A DNA stretch of 64,000 bases from Streptomyces sp. 11x1 (GTDB lineage: Bacteria > Actinomycetota > Actinomycetes > Streptomycetales > Streptomycetaceae): the NCBI RefSeq assembly GCF_032598905.1, contig NZ_CP122458.1, forward strand, positions 7,837,001-7,901,000. The letters are read 5' to 3'. The notes under the pieces were generated by a model. The model was given only the letters and a program-made list of their open reading frames with translations. It was not told the DNA's origin and made no database searches. A program made the translations under genes and the position numbers. This document shows, one piece after another, positions 17,987 to 26,289 of the stretch; position 1 is the stretch's first letter, and the number at the start of each line of letters is the position of its first letter.

Positions 17987-18192
17987 TGCGTCATGGCGTC
18001 ATGAGCGTCACGTAGGGCTCTGGCCAGTGGTTTTGCCCGTCGCATCGGCTAGGGCGTGCGTCATCCCGGCGTCATGGGGTGCGTCATCCAATGACGCAGG
18101 TGACGCAGGATGACGCAGAGCCAGCCGTCTGCGTCATACCTTTCGTTGCAGGTCAGCGGCCGTTTCCCGGCTCGTATGACGCGCATGACGCA
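17987..18192. repeat. TGACGC/GCGTCA repeat array, candidate origin or control region
   Basis: Twelve copies of TGACGC or its complement lie in 206 bp of non-coding DNA: GCGTCA at about 17988, 17996, 18005, 18058, 18069, 18081 and 18131; TGACGC at about 18092, 18101, 18111, 18177 and 18186. Local spacing is 8-12 bp. A perfect inverted pair TGCGTCATCCAATGACGCA sits at 18080-18098. The array fills the gap between the rep operon 3' end and xis (17924-18356, no gene seen). It resembles replication iterons or a cooperative regulator site. Confidence 0.7.
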
Positions 18193-18298
18193 GCGTCTTC
18201 CTTCTTAGGACAAAGAAGGGGCTGCCTGTTGTAGTGCGGTGCGCCTCAGAGCGTGAAGAAGGAGCCGCTGCGCGGCGCGACCTTGAGGCGGCGTCCGC

Positions 18299-18336
18299 CG
18301 AACAGCAAGAGGAGCACGTGCTCCTCTTGCTGTTCG
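18299..18336. terminator. 38-bp perfect palindrome after the replication operon
   Basis: A gap-free palindrome with 19-bp arms centred on CACGTG, 20 bp beyond the stop of the rep ATPase gene. In RNA it gives a very stable hairpin on either strand, so it probably ends the minus-strand replication transcript. A cruciform role at a nearby origin is also possible. Confidence 0.65.
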
Positions 18337-18356
18337 CTTGTGCCTGCGGATCGCGG

Positions 18357-19832
18357 TCAGAATGCCCTTGCCTGCTCGTGTCGGGCCGGGGGGAGTGTGC
18401 GGGTCATTTCGAGGTAGCGGCCCGTGCTGGTGCGGCCCGCATCGACGAGGACGCGCCGGGCGGCCAGCGTCGGCTGGAGGCGCTTGAGCCGGTCGGAGAG
18501 GACCTTGCCGGTCGTCGGCCACCCCTTGGGCAGGGGACGGCAGTCGTCGCCGCTGTAGAGGCGACTGAGGCAGGCCAGCCACTCAGTGGACGTCATCCGC
18601 TGCGCCCCGCCCGGCTCGATGGTCTCGGCGTGCTGGAGGACGGTCTGCGCCAACAGGTCGCCCTCGATCACGTCGTCGTTGAGGTCGTCCAGGCTGGCCC
18701 GGTAGGCGCGGAGAGCTCCCAGGCCGGTCGCCGCGTCGAACTGCGCACACAGGTGCGCGAAGTCCGCCATCCGCAGGTCGGTCGGAGTCTCTGCCTCGGC
18801 GGCGCGGACCTTGACCGTGAGGTCCAGGAGCGAGCCGAGCACGACAGGGAGGGTTTCCGCGTAGTCCGCCCACAGTTCCGCCTCGGTACGCCTGACGCGG
18901 GGCCGCTCCAACCGCAGCGGCAGAAGTCGGTCCGCGAGGTCGGGCCGGATGACACCGACGTCGATACCGGTCAGCAGCAGGGGCCGGCGGTAGCCGACAC
19001 GGAAGACGTCCCCGTCGGTGAACAGCGCACGCTTGACGCTCTCGACCCCGGTCACAATGCAGCACATCGCGTCCGACAGATCCGGCGTGACGTGGGAGAG
19101 GTTGTCCAGCGCGGTGACCCACCCAGCCGCCACCGCTGCGACCAGGTTCTCCTCATCCTTCGGCGCCCGGCGCAGGTCACCGCTCATTCCCTCGATGATC
19201 CGCACGAGCATCCGGCCGCCGGTGGACTTGCCCGCGCCCTGCGGGCCGGTGAGGAACGGCGCGGGCACGGGCACCGACGGACCGAGACAGCCGATCAGCC
19301 ACACGATGGCCAGGCACTCTGTCTCGGCATTGGCGAAGTTGCACAGCCGCATCAGCAGGTCGATGCCCTTGCCGCCCGTGTCCTTGGCCGGCAGCGGCAG
19401 TTCCCCGGTGAGCTGCGTGCGCCGCCAGCACACTTCGCGCGGGTCGGGCGTGAGGATGTCCCATCCGGTGGGGTGGATACGGACGGACTTGCCGTCGTCG
19501 CGGCCCAGGTCCAGCCACGTCGCCCCGTCGAATCCCGGAGCGACGCGGATGTGGACGGACTGGACGTCCTCGGACAGGGCCAGTGCTTCGATCAGGTCCA
19601 ACGCCTCTTTGAGGGCCGAGCCGTTGAACGCGCCGCGCCCGTCCCTGTAGAGGCCGACCATGAGTTCCTGGCGGTGGCTGCCGGTGGTGCCCTGGGAGCG
19701 GATCGGGCGAGCGACGGGGTGGCCGTTCTTCTGCGCGTACACGGTCCCTTCGGCGGTGCGAAAGTACCGGAAGTGCGCTTGCGCGTAGGCCGCGATGATC
19801 TCGCGGGCGGGAGTCTTGTCGTCCTCAGACAT
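18357..19832 (-). CDS. AICE replication protein, P-loop helicase-like ATPase
   Basis: A 491-residue protein with Walker A GPQGAGKST (residues 196-204), a Walker B-like WVTALDNL (Asp at 243) and arginine-rich C-terminal sensor sequences (RPDLADRLLPLRLERPR). The layout resembles plasmid and phage D5-like or SF3-like primase-helicase ATPases. The N-terminal 150 residues have no catalytic motif I recognise. It follows the prim-pol gene with an 8-bp overlap, so the two are coupled and probably act together as initiator/primase and helicase for element replication. Small C-terminal helices after residue 420 may bind DNA. Confidence 0.85.
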   Translation of the reverse strand: MSEDDKTPAREIIAAYAQAHFRYFRTAEGTVYAQKNGHPVARPIRSQGTTGSHRQELMVGLYRDGRGAFNGSALKEALDLIEALALSEDVQSVHIRVAPGFDGATWLDLGRDDGKSVRIHPTGWDILTPDPREVCWRRTQLTGELPLPAKDTGGKGIDLLMRLCNFANAETECLAIVWLIGCLGPSVPVPAPFLTGPQGAGKSTGGRMLVRIIEGMSGDLRRAPKDEENLVAAVAAGWVTALDNLSHVTPDLSDAMCCIVTGVESVKRALFTDGDVFRVGYRRPLLLTGIDVGVIRPDLADRLLPLRLERPRVRRTEAELWADYAETLPVVLGSLLDLTVKVRAAEAETPTDLRMADFAHLCAQFDAATGLGALRAYRASLDDLNDDVIEGDLLAQTVLQHAETIEPGGAQRMTSTEWLACLSRLYSGDDCRPLPKGWPTTGKVLSDRLKRLQPTLAARRVLVDAGRTSTGRYLEMTRTLPPARHEQARAF

Positions 19833-20673
19833 GGCTCAGTCCCAACGTGTTCAGGGCGTTCGTCCACGCGTCGGTGCAGTGCCGGGGCGACTCGCCCTTG
19901 GCCTGCGCGGCGGTGAACAGCCGCGCGGTGTGCGCCTCGGTGAGGCAGCCGCACCGGCCGTGCCTGGACAGCACCGCGAGGAACGTGCGGTAGACGGTCG
20001 CGTGCACCGCGCCGGAAGCCGCAGTGATGCGCTGCTCCGCCATCGCGATCCCCCGGTCGAGGTAGGCGGGCGTGCGGTGCGGGCACTGCCCGCCCCCGGC
20101 CGGTGCGGGCGCGGTGACGGTGGGCGGCGCCGGCCGGAACGTGGCGGGCTTGTCCACGGCCAGCGCGCGCACGGCGTCCGGGAGGTCGGCCATGGTTCCG
20201 GTGCCGAAGCCCAGCCAGCGGGCGTAGGCCATGGTGGACTTGATGTCCACGCCGGGGCGGACGGCGTTCGCGGACTGCATCCGGCCGAGGTAGAGCCAGT
20301 GCTCGCCCCGGGTGGTGGTCACGGTCTGTGTGGCGGGCAGGTTCTCGCGGGCCCAGATGATCGCGTCGGCGTTGTCCAGGTCCACGACCGTCAGCCCCGC
20401 CCCGCCCGGGTGATAGGCGACCGCGCACGCGCGCAGCCAAGCCCAACGCCAGAGACCGGAGTTGACGACGTCCGGGTCGGTGGTCGCGGCTGCCCAGCCG
20501 TGGCAGGGTCGGGGGCAGGTGCACGGTCCGGGGGTCTTCATGTTCGGCCGGCCGCCGCAGGCGTTGTCCTGGCAGCGGCGGCAGTTGCCGAACGGGACCT
20601 TGCCCACCCGCAGCGGCAGCACGGGAATCCGGGAGACGGCCAGGTCGAGTGCGGTACGAAGATGGTCGTTCAT
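19825..20673 (-). CDS. Bifunctional DNA primase/polymerase (prim-pol) domain protein
   Basis: A 282-residue protein starting at the ATG encoding MNDHLRTALDLA (20671-20673); the longer open frame is a shadow. The prim-pol fold is recognisable: an N-terminal PVLPLRVGKVPF segment, four cysteines in NCRRCQ...CTCPRPC, VVDLDNADA holding the metal-binding Asp-x-Asp, TTTRGEHWLYLG and GVDIKS. The C terminus is a cysteine-containing helical segment. Its TGA/ATG overlaps tie it to the TGT-like gene upstream (ATGA) and to the ATPase downstream. Together they replace the single Rep seen in pSAM2. Confidence 0.88.
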   Translation of the reverse strand: MNDHLRTALDLAVSRIPVLPLRVGKVPFGNCRRCQDNACGGRPNMKTPGPCTCPRPCHGWAAATTDPDVVNSGLWRWAWLRACAVAYHPGGAGLTVVDLDNADAIIWARENLPATQTVTTTRGEHWLYLGRMQSANAVRPGVDIKSTMAYARWLGFGTGTMADLPDAVRALAVDKPATFRPAPPTVTAPAPAGGGQCPHRTPAYLDRGIAMAEQRITAASGAVHATVYRTFLAVLSRHGRCGCLTEAHTARLFTAAQAKGESPRHCTDAWTNALNTLGLSHV

Positions 20674-21533
20674 GCTGCGCTCCGGTCGGTCAGCAGCATC
20701 TGCTGGTGGGTGGGGATGACGTTGATGACGCGCTCGCGCCAGCCGAGGGCGTAGTCGATGCAGTTGGCGCAGTTCTTGTGGGTGTGGCCGGGCAGCGGGG
20801 GCCGGTGGCGGGCGTGGGAGCTCCAGGCGGCGGAGTCGGCGGAGGCGAGGAGGTGGCCGACGCGTTCCAGGCCGAGGGTCTTGAAGCCGAAGCCGTGGAG
20901 GTTGAAGCCGTGGGTGGCCATGGCGGTGACGATCGCGGCGCCCTCGCGGGTGGACTGCAGGCGGCACACCGAACCCAGGCCAACGACCGGCTCGGCACGC
21001 AGGTCGACGCCGGCTTTCTCGTACAGCTCCACGCAGTGCTCGTACTGGGGGATGCTGCGGCCCTGGAGGACGGGTGCGATCCGCAGGTCAGGGGCGAGGG
21101 AGCGCAGTTCGAGGAAGTTCGCGACGGTGCGGCGCTGGTGTTCTTCCACGCTGAGGTGGGTGCCGACGAAGTACTGTCCGCCGAACCAGCCGCCCTTGAT
21201 GATGGCTTCCTCGCACATCCAGTCCTGTGGGGCGGCCCAGTCGTAGGGGCCGACGTGTTCCCAGATGCGGCGCAGATCCTGCACGTACTTGCCCGGCGGG
21301 CGGGTCCAGGTGCCTTTGTCCTTGAGCTCCATGAAGCCGCCGGAGTCGACGGCGTAGGGGCCGCGGGCTTCGTCCCACTTGACGGCGCGATCCCAGTGCT
21401 CGGACTTCAGGAACAGCGGCACGTCGGTCAGGCGCAGCCAGTGCCGCTTGTGGGTGGTCAGGTAGAACCGCATTCGGCCCACGGCGGGAGCTCCCACCGG
21501 TAAGGCTCGCCGGATGTCGGCGGATTGGGTCAT
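20670..21533 (-). CDS. TGT/DpdA-like protein (queuine tRNA-ribosyltransferase fold)
   Basis: A 287-residue protein started at the ATG encoding MTQSADIRR because GGAGG lies 8 nt upstream; an in-frame ATG five codons earlier overlaps that site. Hallmarks of the tRNA-guanine transglycosylase superfamily are visible: DSGGFMEL (base-binding and catalytic Asp), APQDWM, GLGSVCRLQ, HGFGFKTLG, and near the C terminus SADSAAWSSHAR. The last motif is characteristic of DpdA-type DNA 7-deazaguanine transglycosylases rather than bacterial Tgt. Four C-terminal cysteine/histidine positions (HTHKNCANC) could bind zinc. It is translationally coupled to the prim-pol gene, implying a role linked to element DNA. 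No other deazapurine genes are seen in the window. Confidence 0.75.
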   Translation of the reverse strand: MTQSADIRRALPVGAPAVGRMRFYLTTHKRHWLRLTDVPLFLKSEHWDRAVKWDEARGPYAVDSGGFMELKDKGTWTRPPGKYVQDLRRIWEHVGPYDWAAPQDWMCEEAIIKGGWFGGQYFVGTHLSVEEHQRRTVANFLELRSLAPDLRIAPVLQGRSIPQYEHCVELYEKAGVDLRAEPVVGLGSVCRLQSTREGAAIVTAMATHGFNLHGFGFKTLGLERVGHLLASADSAAWSSHARHRPPLPGHTHKNCANCIDYALGWRERVINVIPTHQQMLLTDRSAA

Positions 21534-21571
21534 GCTGGAGACCTCCAACAGGTCTGTTGCGGACTGGTTGG

Positions 21572-21617
21572 CAAGGGCGGCCCCGCGGCTTTGGCGAGAC
21601 GATGGGGGCCGCCCTTG
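21572..21617 (-). terminator. Intergenic hairpin upstream of the TGT-like gene
   Basis: CAAGGGCGGCCCC / GGGGCCGCCCTTG gives a 13-bp perfect stem with a 20-nt loop, between the 102-residue gene and the TGT-like gene. It may act as attenuator or mRNA processing site. Confidence 0.5.
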
Positions 21618-21623
21618 GCGTAG

Positions 21624-21932
21624 CTAGGTGTTCTTGGAGCGGGCGAGACGCAGCGTGATCCCACCGATCCCGATGGGCCCGGCCGCGGCGGCGATGACGG
21701 TGGCGGTGTGGGCGGCGGCGTCCAGCAGGAAGCAGAGCGCGGCGACCAGTCCCCACCCGCCCGCGACGGTCGCGCCGGCGATGGCGAACGGGATGAGCAG
21801 GCGCCGCCACGGGACACCGGGCGCGGTGGTCGGGACGACGATGACGACCGGCTGTCCGGTCGCCTGAGCGCGGCGGTAGTCGTCGGCGGGGACGTGCGGG
21901 GCCATCTGGCCGGGCGGGGTGTGCTGGCTCAT
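21624..21932 (-). CDS. Small AICE membrane protein (Spd-like)
   Basis: A 102-residue protein with a soluble N terminus (MSQHTPPGQMAPHVPADDYRRAQ) and two hydrophobic helices, LLIPFAIAGATVAGGWGLVAALCFLLDA and HTATVIAAAAGPIGIGGITL, separated by a short loop. GGGAG lies upstream of the ATG. It is located between the tra/clt block and the replication genes, where AICEs commonly encode short membrane proteins thought to help plasmid spread in the mycelium. No enzymatic motif is present. Confidence 0.7.
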   Translation of the reverse strand: MSQHTPPGQMAPHVPADDYRRAQATGQPVVIVVPTTAPGVPWRRLLIPFAIAGATVAGGWGLVAALCFLLDAAAHTATVIAAAAGPIGIGGITLRLARSKNT

Positions 21933-21954
21933 TTCAGGCTCCCTCGGGGCGTGC

Positions 21955-21989
21955 CACGGGCCCGCGCCGAAAGGTGGCGCGGGCCCGTG
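21955..21989 (-). terminator. Hairpin separating the transfer and replication transcripts
   Basis: CACGGGCCCGCGCC / GGCGCGGGCCCGTG forms a perfect 14-bp stem with a 7-nt loop, just beyond the clt repeats and just before the ribosome binding site of the 102-residue gene. It probably ends the tra operon. Confidence 0.6.
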
Positions 21990-22004
21990 CGGATGGATGG
22001 GTTG

Positions 22005-22162
22005 CTTGTCGCGTGGCTTGTCGTCTCTCTTGTCGCGTGCTTGTCGTCTGGCTTGTCGCTTGTCTTGTCTTGTCGCTTGTCGCCTCCCAGCTCACAAGCC
22101 GTTTCCGGGCCCCACAGACTCGCTGAGAGGCATGCGGGGAGCCGGGGGCGACAAGCGACAAG
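22005..22162. repeat. Candidate clt locus: CTTGTCGC repeats at the tra 3' end
   Basis: Nine CTTGTC units (22005, 22017, 22029, 22040, 22052, 22059, 22064, 22069, 22076), mostly CTTGTCGC/GT, are followed by two inverted GCGACAAG copies (22148-22155, 22155-22162). The array ends 4 bp from the tra stop codon. TraB translocases of Streptomyces plasmids bind short 8-bp tandem repeats (TRS) in a clt site near their gene, and this array fits in unit length and position. Confidence 0.7.
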
Positions 22163-22165
22163 CGG

Positions 22166-24280
22166 TCAGTCGTCGGTGACGTGGGTGCGGTGGACGTAGC
22201 GGGCTTTGGTGCCCTCTCCGACGCGGACGCAGGTGCCGTCCCGCATCCACGTTTTCAGCCAGCCGACGACCGTCTGACGGGTCGTGCCGTAGGTGTCGGC
22301 GAGCGCGCGGGCGATCGCGGATGCTCCGGTGCCCGTGCGGCCGGCGGCGAGCAGCGCGGCGAGCGCGGCCTGTTGCGCGGGGCTGTCCTGCTCGCCCCGC
22401 AGCGCCGACAGATTCAACCCACCCGACGGAGCCGACGGCTCCTCGGTCGTGGGGGTGTTCGGGTCGGGGGCGGTGGCGAACTGCGCGTCGATCTCCGCGC
22501 GGAAGCGAGCGAGCATCTCGTCTTCCGGCGAGACCTGCTCCGCCTCCCGCCCGGTGAGCGCAGACAGCCGCAGACCCGGCGCCGACGCGGACCCCGAGGA
22601 CTGGTTGGCGTGGTCCTCGTCGGGGGTGTGGTCGAGCATCCACGCGGTGCGGCCGGTGTCCCACCGGCGGGCGTAGGCGGGCCCTGCCGCCTTGGCGGAG
22701 ACCTCGTCGAGTCGGGGGTGCCGTTCGGAGGTGGCGGCGGTGATCTCCCGGATCTGGTTGGGCAGGATCCGCCACGCCTTGAACAGCGCCGCCGGAGACT
22801 CCGGCGTCCCCATGAACCCGGCCCCCTTGTACGGGGCCTGCTCCACCCGCAGACCCCTGCGTCCGGGGAACAGCTTGCCCAGGTCCATGCCCTCGGTCTC
22901 ACCACCCGTGAGGGCGACGCGCACCTTGCCTTCCCGGCGGATCATCAGGTTCCCCAGCACGCTTCCGGTGGCCCCGAGCGCGGTCAGCACGGTGCGCACG
23001 CCCATGGCGCGCAGCATCCGGATGACTTCCAGGATCTTCTTCGCCAGTTCCTTCATCTGCCGGTCGGTGCTCACCAGGATCTCGGCACCCTCGTCGATCA
23101 CCAGCAGAATCTGCGGAATCTTCGCGCTCACCGGCAACAGGTCGGTGTTCGCCCTGGCCAGCAGATCCTGGTACGCCTTCTTGCGGTGCAGCCCGACCGC
23201 GAGGGCCGCGTCGAGCATGGTGAGGGCTTCCTCGTGGGTGCCGGCGAGCCAGTCGATACCGGGCCGCACCGGCTTGCCGTCCTCCCCCTCGATCTCCCCC
23301 TTCAACGCGGGCAGGACCCAGGGCAGTCCGGCACTGCCGGCGTTGAGGTCGATGACCCAGGTCAGGACGTCCTCGGCGCGGGCGAACCCGGCCAGGATCG
23401 TGTGCACCATGTTCGTCTTGCCCGACCCGGTCGGCCCGACGACCAGCGCGCACTGTTCCCGCAGGTAGGCGGCCACCGTCTCGCCGTTGGTCCGCACCCC
23501 CCACGGCAGACCGGTGAGGACGGACAGCGGCCCGTAGTCGTCGGGGTAGGGGCAGTCGTCCTTGAGGACGTTGACGGTGGTGACGTCCAGGATGGTGCGG
23601 CCCTGGTGGACACCGGGCCCCGCGGTTGCTGTGCAGCCGTGCGGCAGCTGGGCATCCGCCGACAGCGCCACGGAGTGCTGGGCGATGCGGTCGTAGGTGA
23701 TGCCGCCCTGGGGTTCGAGGTCGAGGGAGTACCCGGCCCCGGTCTCCCACTTCTCCACACCCAGCACCCGCACGCTGATGTGGCAGATCCGCTGGATCCG
23801 CTCGATCCATTCGGCGGCGATCTCGCGCCGCTCCGCAGACAGTTCGGTCATGATCTGCCGCTGTTCGATGGCGAGCGCTTCCTCCTCGCCGGCTTCCTCG
23901 TAGAGGGCGGCGGAGCGGGAGGCGGCCCCGATGCCGACGCCGATGGTGGCGAGGGATCCGAGGGCGGCCCAGGTGAGGGGGCCGTGGGTCATGACCCACG
24001 TGGTCCATCCGGCGCCGACGAGCCAGGAGGCGGCGCGGGTGGCCAGGGTGCGGCCGGCGTTGCGCACCCGCAGACCGGCGACGGTGTGGCCCAGGGCGCC
24101 GGCGGCGCCGACGGCCAGCGCCCAGCCGGGCGGCATGGCGGTGGCGGCGCCGGTGGTGGCGACGGCGAAAGCTCCGGTGGTGGCGGACAGAGCGCCGGTC
24201 ACGGGTCCGTGACCGGCCGCCCAGTCCAGCACCGGCCCACTGCTGACGTGCTGCTTCTTTGCGGTGGCGGTGCTGCTCAT
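22166..24280 (-). CDS. tra: TraB-type FtsK/SpoIIIE DNA translocase for conjugal transfer
   Basis: A 704-residue ATPase driving double-stranded DNA transfer between hyphae. The N-terminal 120 residues hold about four transmembrane helices. The P-loop is VVGPTGSGKTN (about residues 281-290), followed by VIDLNAGSAGLP and Walker B QILLVIDEGAEI (about 390-400). A C-terminal winged-helix domain (ASAIARALADTYGTTRQTVVGWLKTW) is expected to read the clt repeats immediately downstream. It belongs to a compact minus-strand operon starting at 28595. Only one bp separates its start from the Spd-like gene stop. Confidence 0.93.
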   Translation of the reverse strand: MSSTATAKKQHVSSGPVLDWAAGHGPVTGALSATTGAFAVATTGAATAMPPGWALAVGAAGALGHTVAGLRVRNAGRTLATRAASWLVGAGWTTWVMTHGPLTWAALGSLATIGVGIGAASRSAALYEEAGEEEALAIEQRQIMTELSAERREIAAEWIERIQRICHISVRVLGVEKWETGAGYSLDLEPQGGITYDRIAQHSVALSADAQLPHGCTATAGPGVHQGRTILDVTTVNVLKDDCPYPDDYGPLSVLTGLPWGVRTNGETVAAYLREQCALVVGPTGSGKTNMVHTILAGFARAEDVLTWVIDLNAGSAGLPWVLPALKGEIEGEDGKPVRPGIDWLAGTHEEALTMLDAALAVGLHRKKAYQDLLARANTDLLPVSAKIPQILLVIDEGAEILVSTDRQMKELAKKILEVIRMLRAMGVRTVLTALGATGSVLGNLMIRREGKVRVALTGGETEGMDLGKLFPGRRGLRVEQAPYKGAGFMGTPESPAALFKAWRILPNQIREITAATSERHPRLDEVSAKAAGPAYARRWDTGRTAWMLDHTPDEDHANQSSGSASAPGLRLSALTGREAEQVSPEDEMLARFRAEIDAQFATAPDPNTPTTEEPSAPSGGLNLSALRGEQDSPAQQAALAALLAAGRTGTGASAIARALADTYGTTRQTVVGWLKTWMRDGTCVRVGEGTKARYVHRTHVTDD

Positions 24281-24281
24281 C

Positions 24282-25877
24282 TCAGACGTTCCAGCCCTTC
24301 TCAGCCTCGGGTCCGTTGCGGGGGTCCTCGTGCCGGGCGATGTCCTGCTCGTGCGCCTGCCGGAACAGCGGCCCCATGTCCTCCGCGACCGCGACCGCGC
24401 TCATCAGGGCGCCGAAGATGTCGTTGAAGCCGTCCGCGACTTCCTTCTCCAGCGGGAACTCCGAGTCGGAACGCTCCGCGAGGATCTTCATCACGTCGGC
24501 CACGAACGTCAGCGCGGTGGGGAGTCCCTCGACCATGGCCAGGATCTCCATGCAGCCATCCGGCTCATACGTGTTGGCGGCGGCACACATGTCCATGGCG
24601 TGGTCCTCGAACTTGAAACCGGTGTTGATCGACACGTTCTCTCCTTCACTGACCTGGGATGTTGCAGGGGTCGGAACATTCGCGGCCGGCCGCTCGACGC
24701 TGTCGGCGATCCCGCCGGTGCCGTCCTCGGTGGCTTCGGCGTCGGCGGCGGCTTCCTGCTCGCGGAGGGTCTTGCGGGTGTTCTCGTCGCGCTCCGCGGC
24801 CTGCTCGGCAGCCGCATCGACCATCCGCCGATACAGCCGACGACCGGGGTGCATCAACCACCCGATGCCGAACCTGCGGCCGATCGGCGTGGTGATCAGT
24901 CCAAGCAGACCGACGGGGAAGGCGAGCAGCGCGGCGAGCAGCCGGCGGCCCTGGAACCGGGCCGCCGACCGGCGCAGCGCCTGCCGTGCGGCCTTGCGAG
25001 CCGGCGCCTTACGCACGGCAGCACGCTGCGCCTTCACGGCGGCGCCGGTCTTCGCGTCACGCTGGGCCCGCTGCTTGGCGACCGCCGTATCCCGCGCGGC
25101 CCGCGCCTTCCTCGCTGCGCCGCCCATCAGTCGCCCGGTCAGCCCCGCCCGTTTGGCCGAACCGGACCTACCGGCGGCGGCTTTGGCGTTGCGGCGGGCG
25201 TCTGCGACCGCGCGCCGGGCGGTGGTGGTCTGCGCCCGCTGCCCCGCACGCGAGCCAGCGGCAGCCTTCTGCGCGGCGCGCAGCGCCTTGACCTGCCCCA
25301 CCGCCTTGCCCGCAGCCTTCGATGCGTCGCCGGGCATGCGCTTGGCGGGGTTGGTGCCGGTCTTGCTGCGAGTCTTCCCGCCGGTCGCCGTGCTGGCATG
25401 ACCAGCGGCAGGGCCGGTGGGGCGACGGTGCTGGCCGGGAGCCTTGCCTGACCGGCCACCAGTGCCACCGGCACGAGCACCGGCCGAACGACCACCCGCA
25501 CCGCGGGTACCGGTGCCGGTGCTGCGCAGACCCGCGCTGCGGGCGGCGGCGTTGCGGCCGGCCGTGCGGGCGGCGGCCCGGCGGGCGTCGCGGCGGGGGT
25601 TGGGGGTGCGGGAGCGGGCGGCGGCGACGGTGCCGAGGACGACCATGCCGGTCGCGGCCACCATCGCGGCGATGGGCCCGCCGACCAGGGAGGCGGCGGC
25701 GACGGTGCCAACCGTGCTGTTCGCCCCGGACAGGGCCAGCGGCACGATCGGCCAGCCGCCGGGCGTGTGTTCCACCTCCTCAACCACCGGTGCCGGGGTG
25801 GGCGGGGTGTCGGGCGGCGGGGGCGGGGTGGCCGGTACCGGCTGAACGGCTACCGGCTCGGTGCTGAGTTCCGTCAT
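24282..25877 (-). CDS. SpdB-like spread protein (basic, membrane-associated)
   Basis: A 531-residue protein starting at the ATG encoding MTELSTEP (GGAG 10 nt upstream). The order is a Pro-rich N terminus, two hydrophobic segments at about residues 48-88, an extended Ala/Arg/Lys-rich region of about 230 residues (KAPARKAARQALRRSAARFQ), one more hydrophobic segment (LLAALLAFPVGLLGLITTPIG), then an acidic C-terminal domain. Such proteins are encoded beside tra in Streptomyces plasmids; SpdB2 of pSVH1 binds DNA and promotes intramycelial spread. The basic region would suit DNA binding. There is no enzymatic motif. Confidence 0.75.
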   Translation of the reverse strand: MTELSTEPVAVQPVPATPPPPPDTPPTPAPVVEEVEHTPGGWPIVPLALSGANSTVGTVAAASLVGGPIAAMVAATGMVVLGTVAAARSRTPNPRRDARRAAARTAGRNAAARSAGLRSTGTGTRGAGGRSAGARAGGTGGRSGKAPGQHRRPTGPAAGHASTATGGKTRSKTGTNPAKRMPGDASKAAGKAVGQVKALRAAQKAAAGSRAGQRAQTTTARRAVADARRNAKAAAGRSGSAKRAGLTGRLMGGAARKARAARDTAVAKQRAQRDAKTGAAVKAQRAAVRKAPARKAARQALRRSAARFQGRRLLAALLAFPVGLLGLITTPIGRRFGIGWLMHPGRRLYRRMVDAAAEQAAERDENTRKTLREQEAAADAEATEDGTGGIADSVERPAANVPTPATSQVSEGENVSINTGFKFEDHAMDMCAAANTYEPDGCMEILAMVEGLPTALTFVADVMKILAERSDSEFPLEKEVADGFNDIFGALMSAVAVAEDMGPLFRQAHEQDIARHEDPRNGPEAEKGWNV

Positions 25878-25904
25878 GCTGAGAGCACTCCTTTTGCGGG
25901 AGTA

Positions 25905-25942
25905 GGGCCCGGCCGGGACCGTAGGAAGTTGTGGCCGGGCCC
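25905..25942 (-). terminator. Hairpin in the leader of the SpdB-like gene
   Basis: GGGCCCGGCC / GGCCGGGCCC, a 10-bp perfect stem with an 18-nt loop, lies between the 100-residue gene and the SpdB-like start, so it may tune read-through in the transfer operon. Confidence 0.4.
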
Positions 25943-25957
25943 GCCGAATGCGGCAGG

Positions 25958-26260
25958 TCAGGTGCGGTGCGGGTGGTGGGCGGCGATCTCCTGCCAGCGC
26001 CGACTGTCCGCGGGGGTGGGGCGGGTGAGGCTCACCCGGAAGTCGCAGCCGGGGCGCGTGCAGCGGTGGGTGGTCGTCGACCACGCCTCGATCAGCCGGA
26101 ACAGCAGGCTGGAGAACGTGGCCAGGCCCGAAGCGGTGCACGCGACCAGCAGCGACAGCGGCACGCCGTAGGCGGACAGCCGCATGCCGATCGCGGCGGA
26201 CAGGGCCGCGCTGACGGCGACCGCGCCGGTGGTGAGGATGCGGTGACGTGGGTCTTTCAC
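25958..26260 (-). CDS. Small AICE membrane protein (Spd-like)
   Basis: A 100-residue protein with two hydrophobic helices: ILTTGAVAVSAALSAAIGM and VPLSLLVACTASGLATFSSLLF. A cytoplasmic tail holds HRCTRPGCDF, a Cys-x4-Cys with neighbouring His residues that could bind zinc. GTG start at 26260 is preceded by GGGGAG at a 7-nt spacing. It lies in the transfer operon between the zinc-protein gene and the SpdB-like gene. Homologues in AICEs are called mobile element transfer proteins; biochemical function is unknown. Confidence 0.7.
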   Translation of the reverse strand: MKDPRHRILTTGAVAVSAALSAAIGMRLSAYGVPLSLLVACTASGLATFSSLLFRLIEAWSTTTHRCTRPGCDFRVSLTRPTPADSRRWQEIAAHHPHRT

Positions 26261-26289
26261 TCGTGAACTCCCCTGCTCAGTCGTGGTGT

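Noticed and set aside
22005..22162. Short repeats considered as a CRISPR array
   Set aside because: Units are only 6-8 bp, overlapping and without spacers of constant length; position and form fit a clt/TRS site instead. No cas genes are present.
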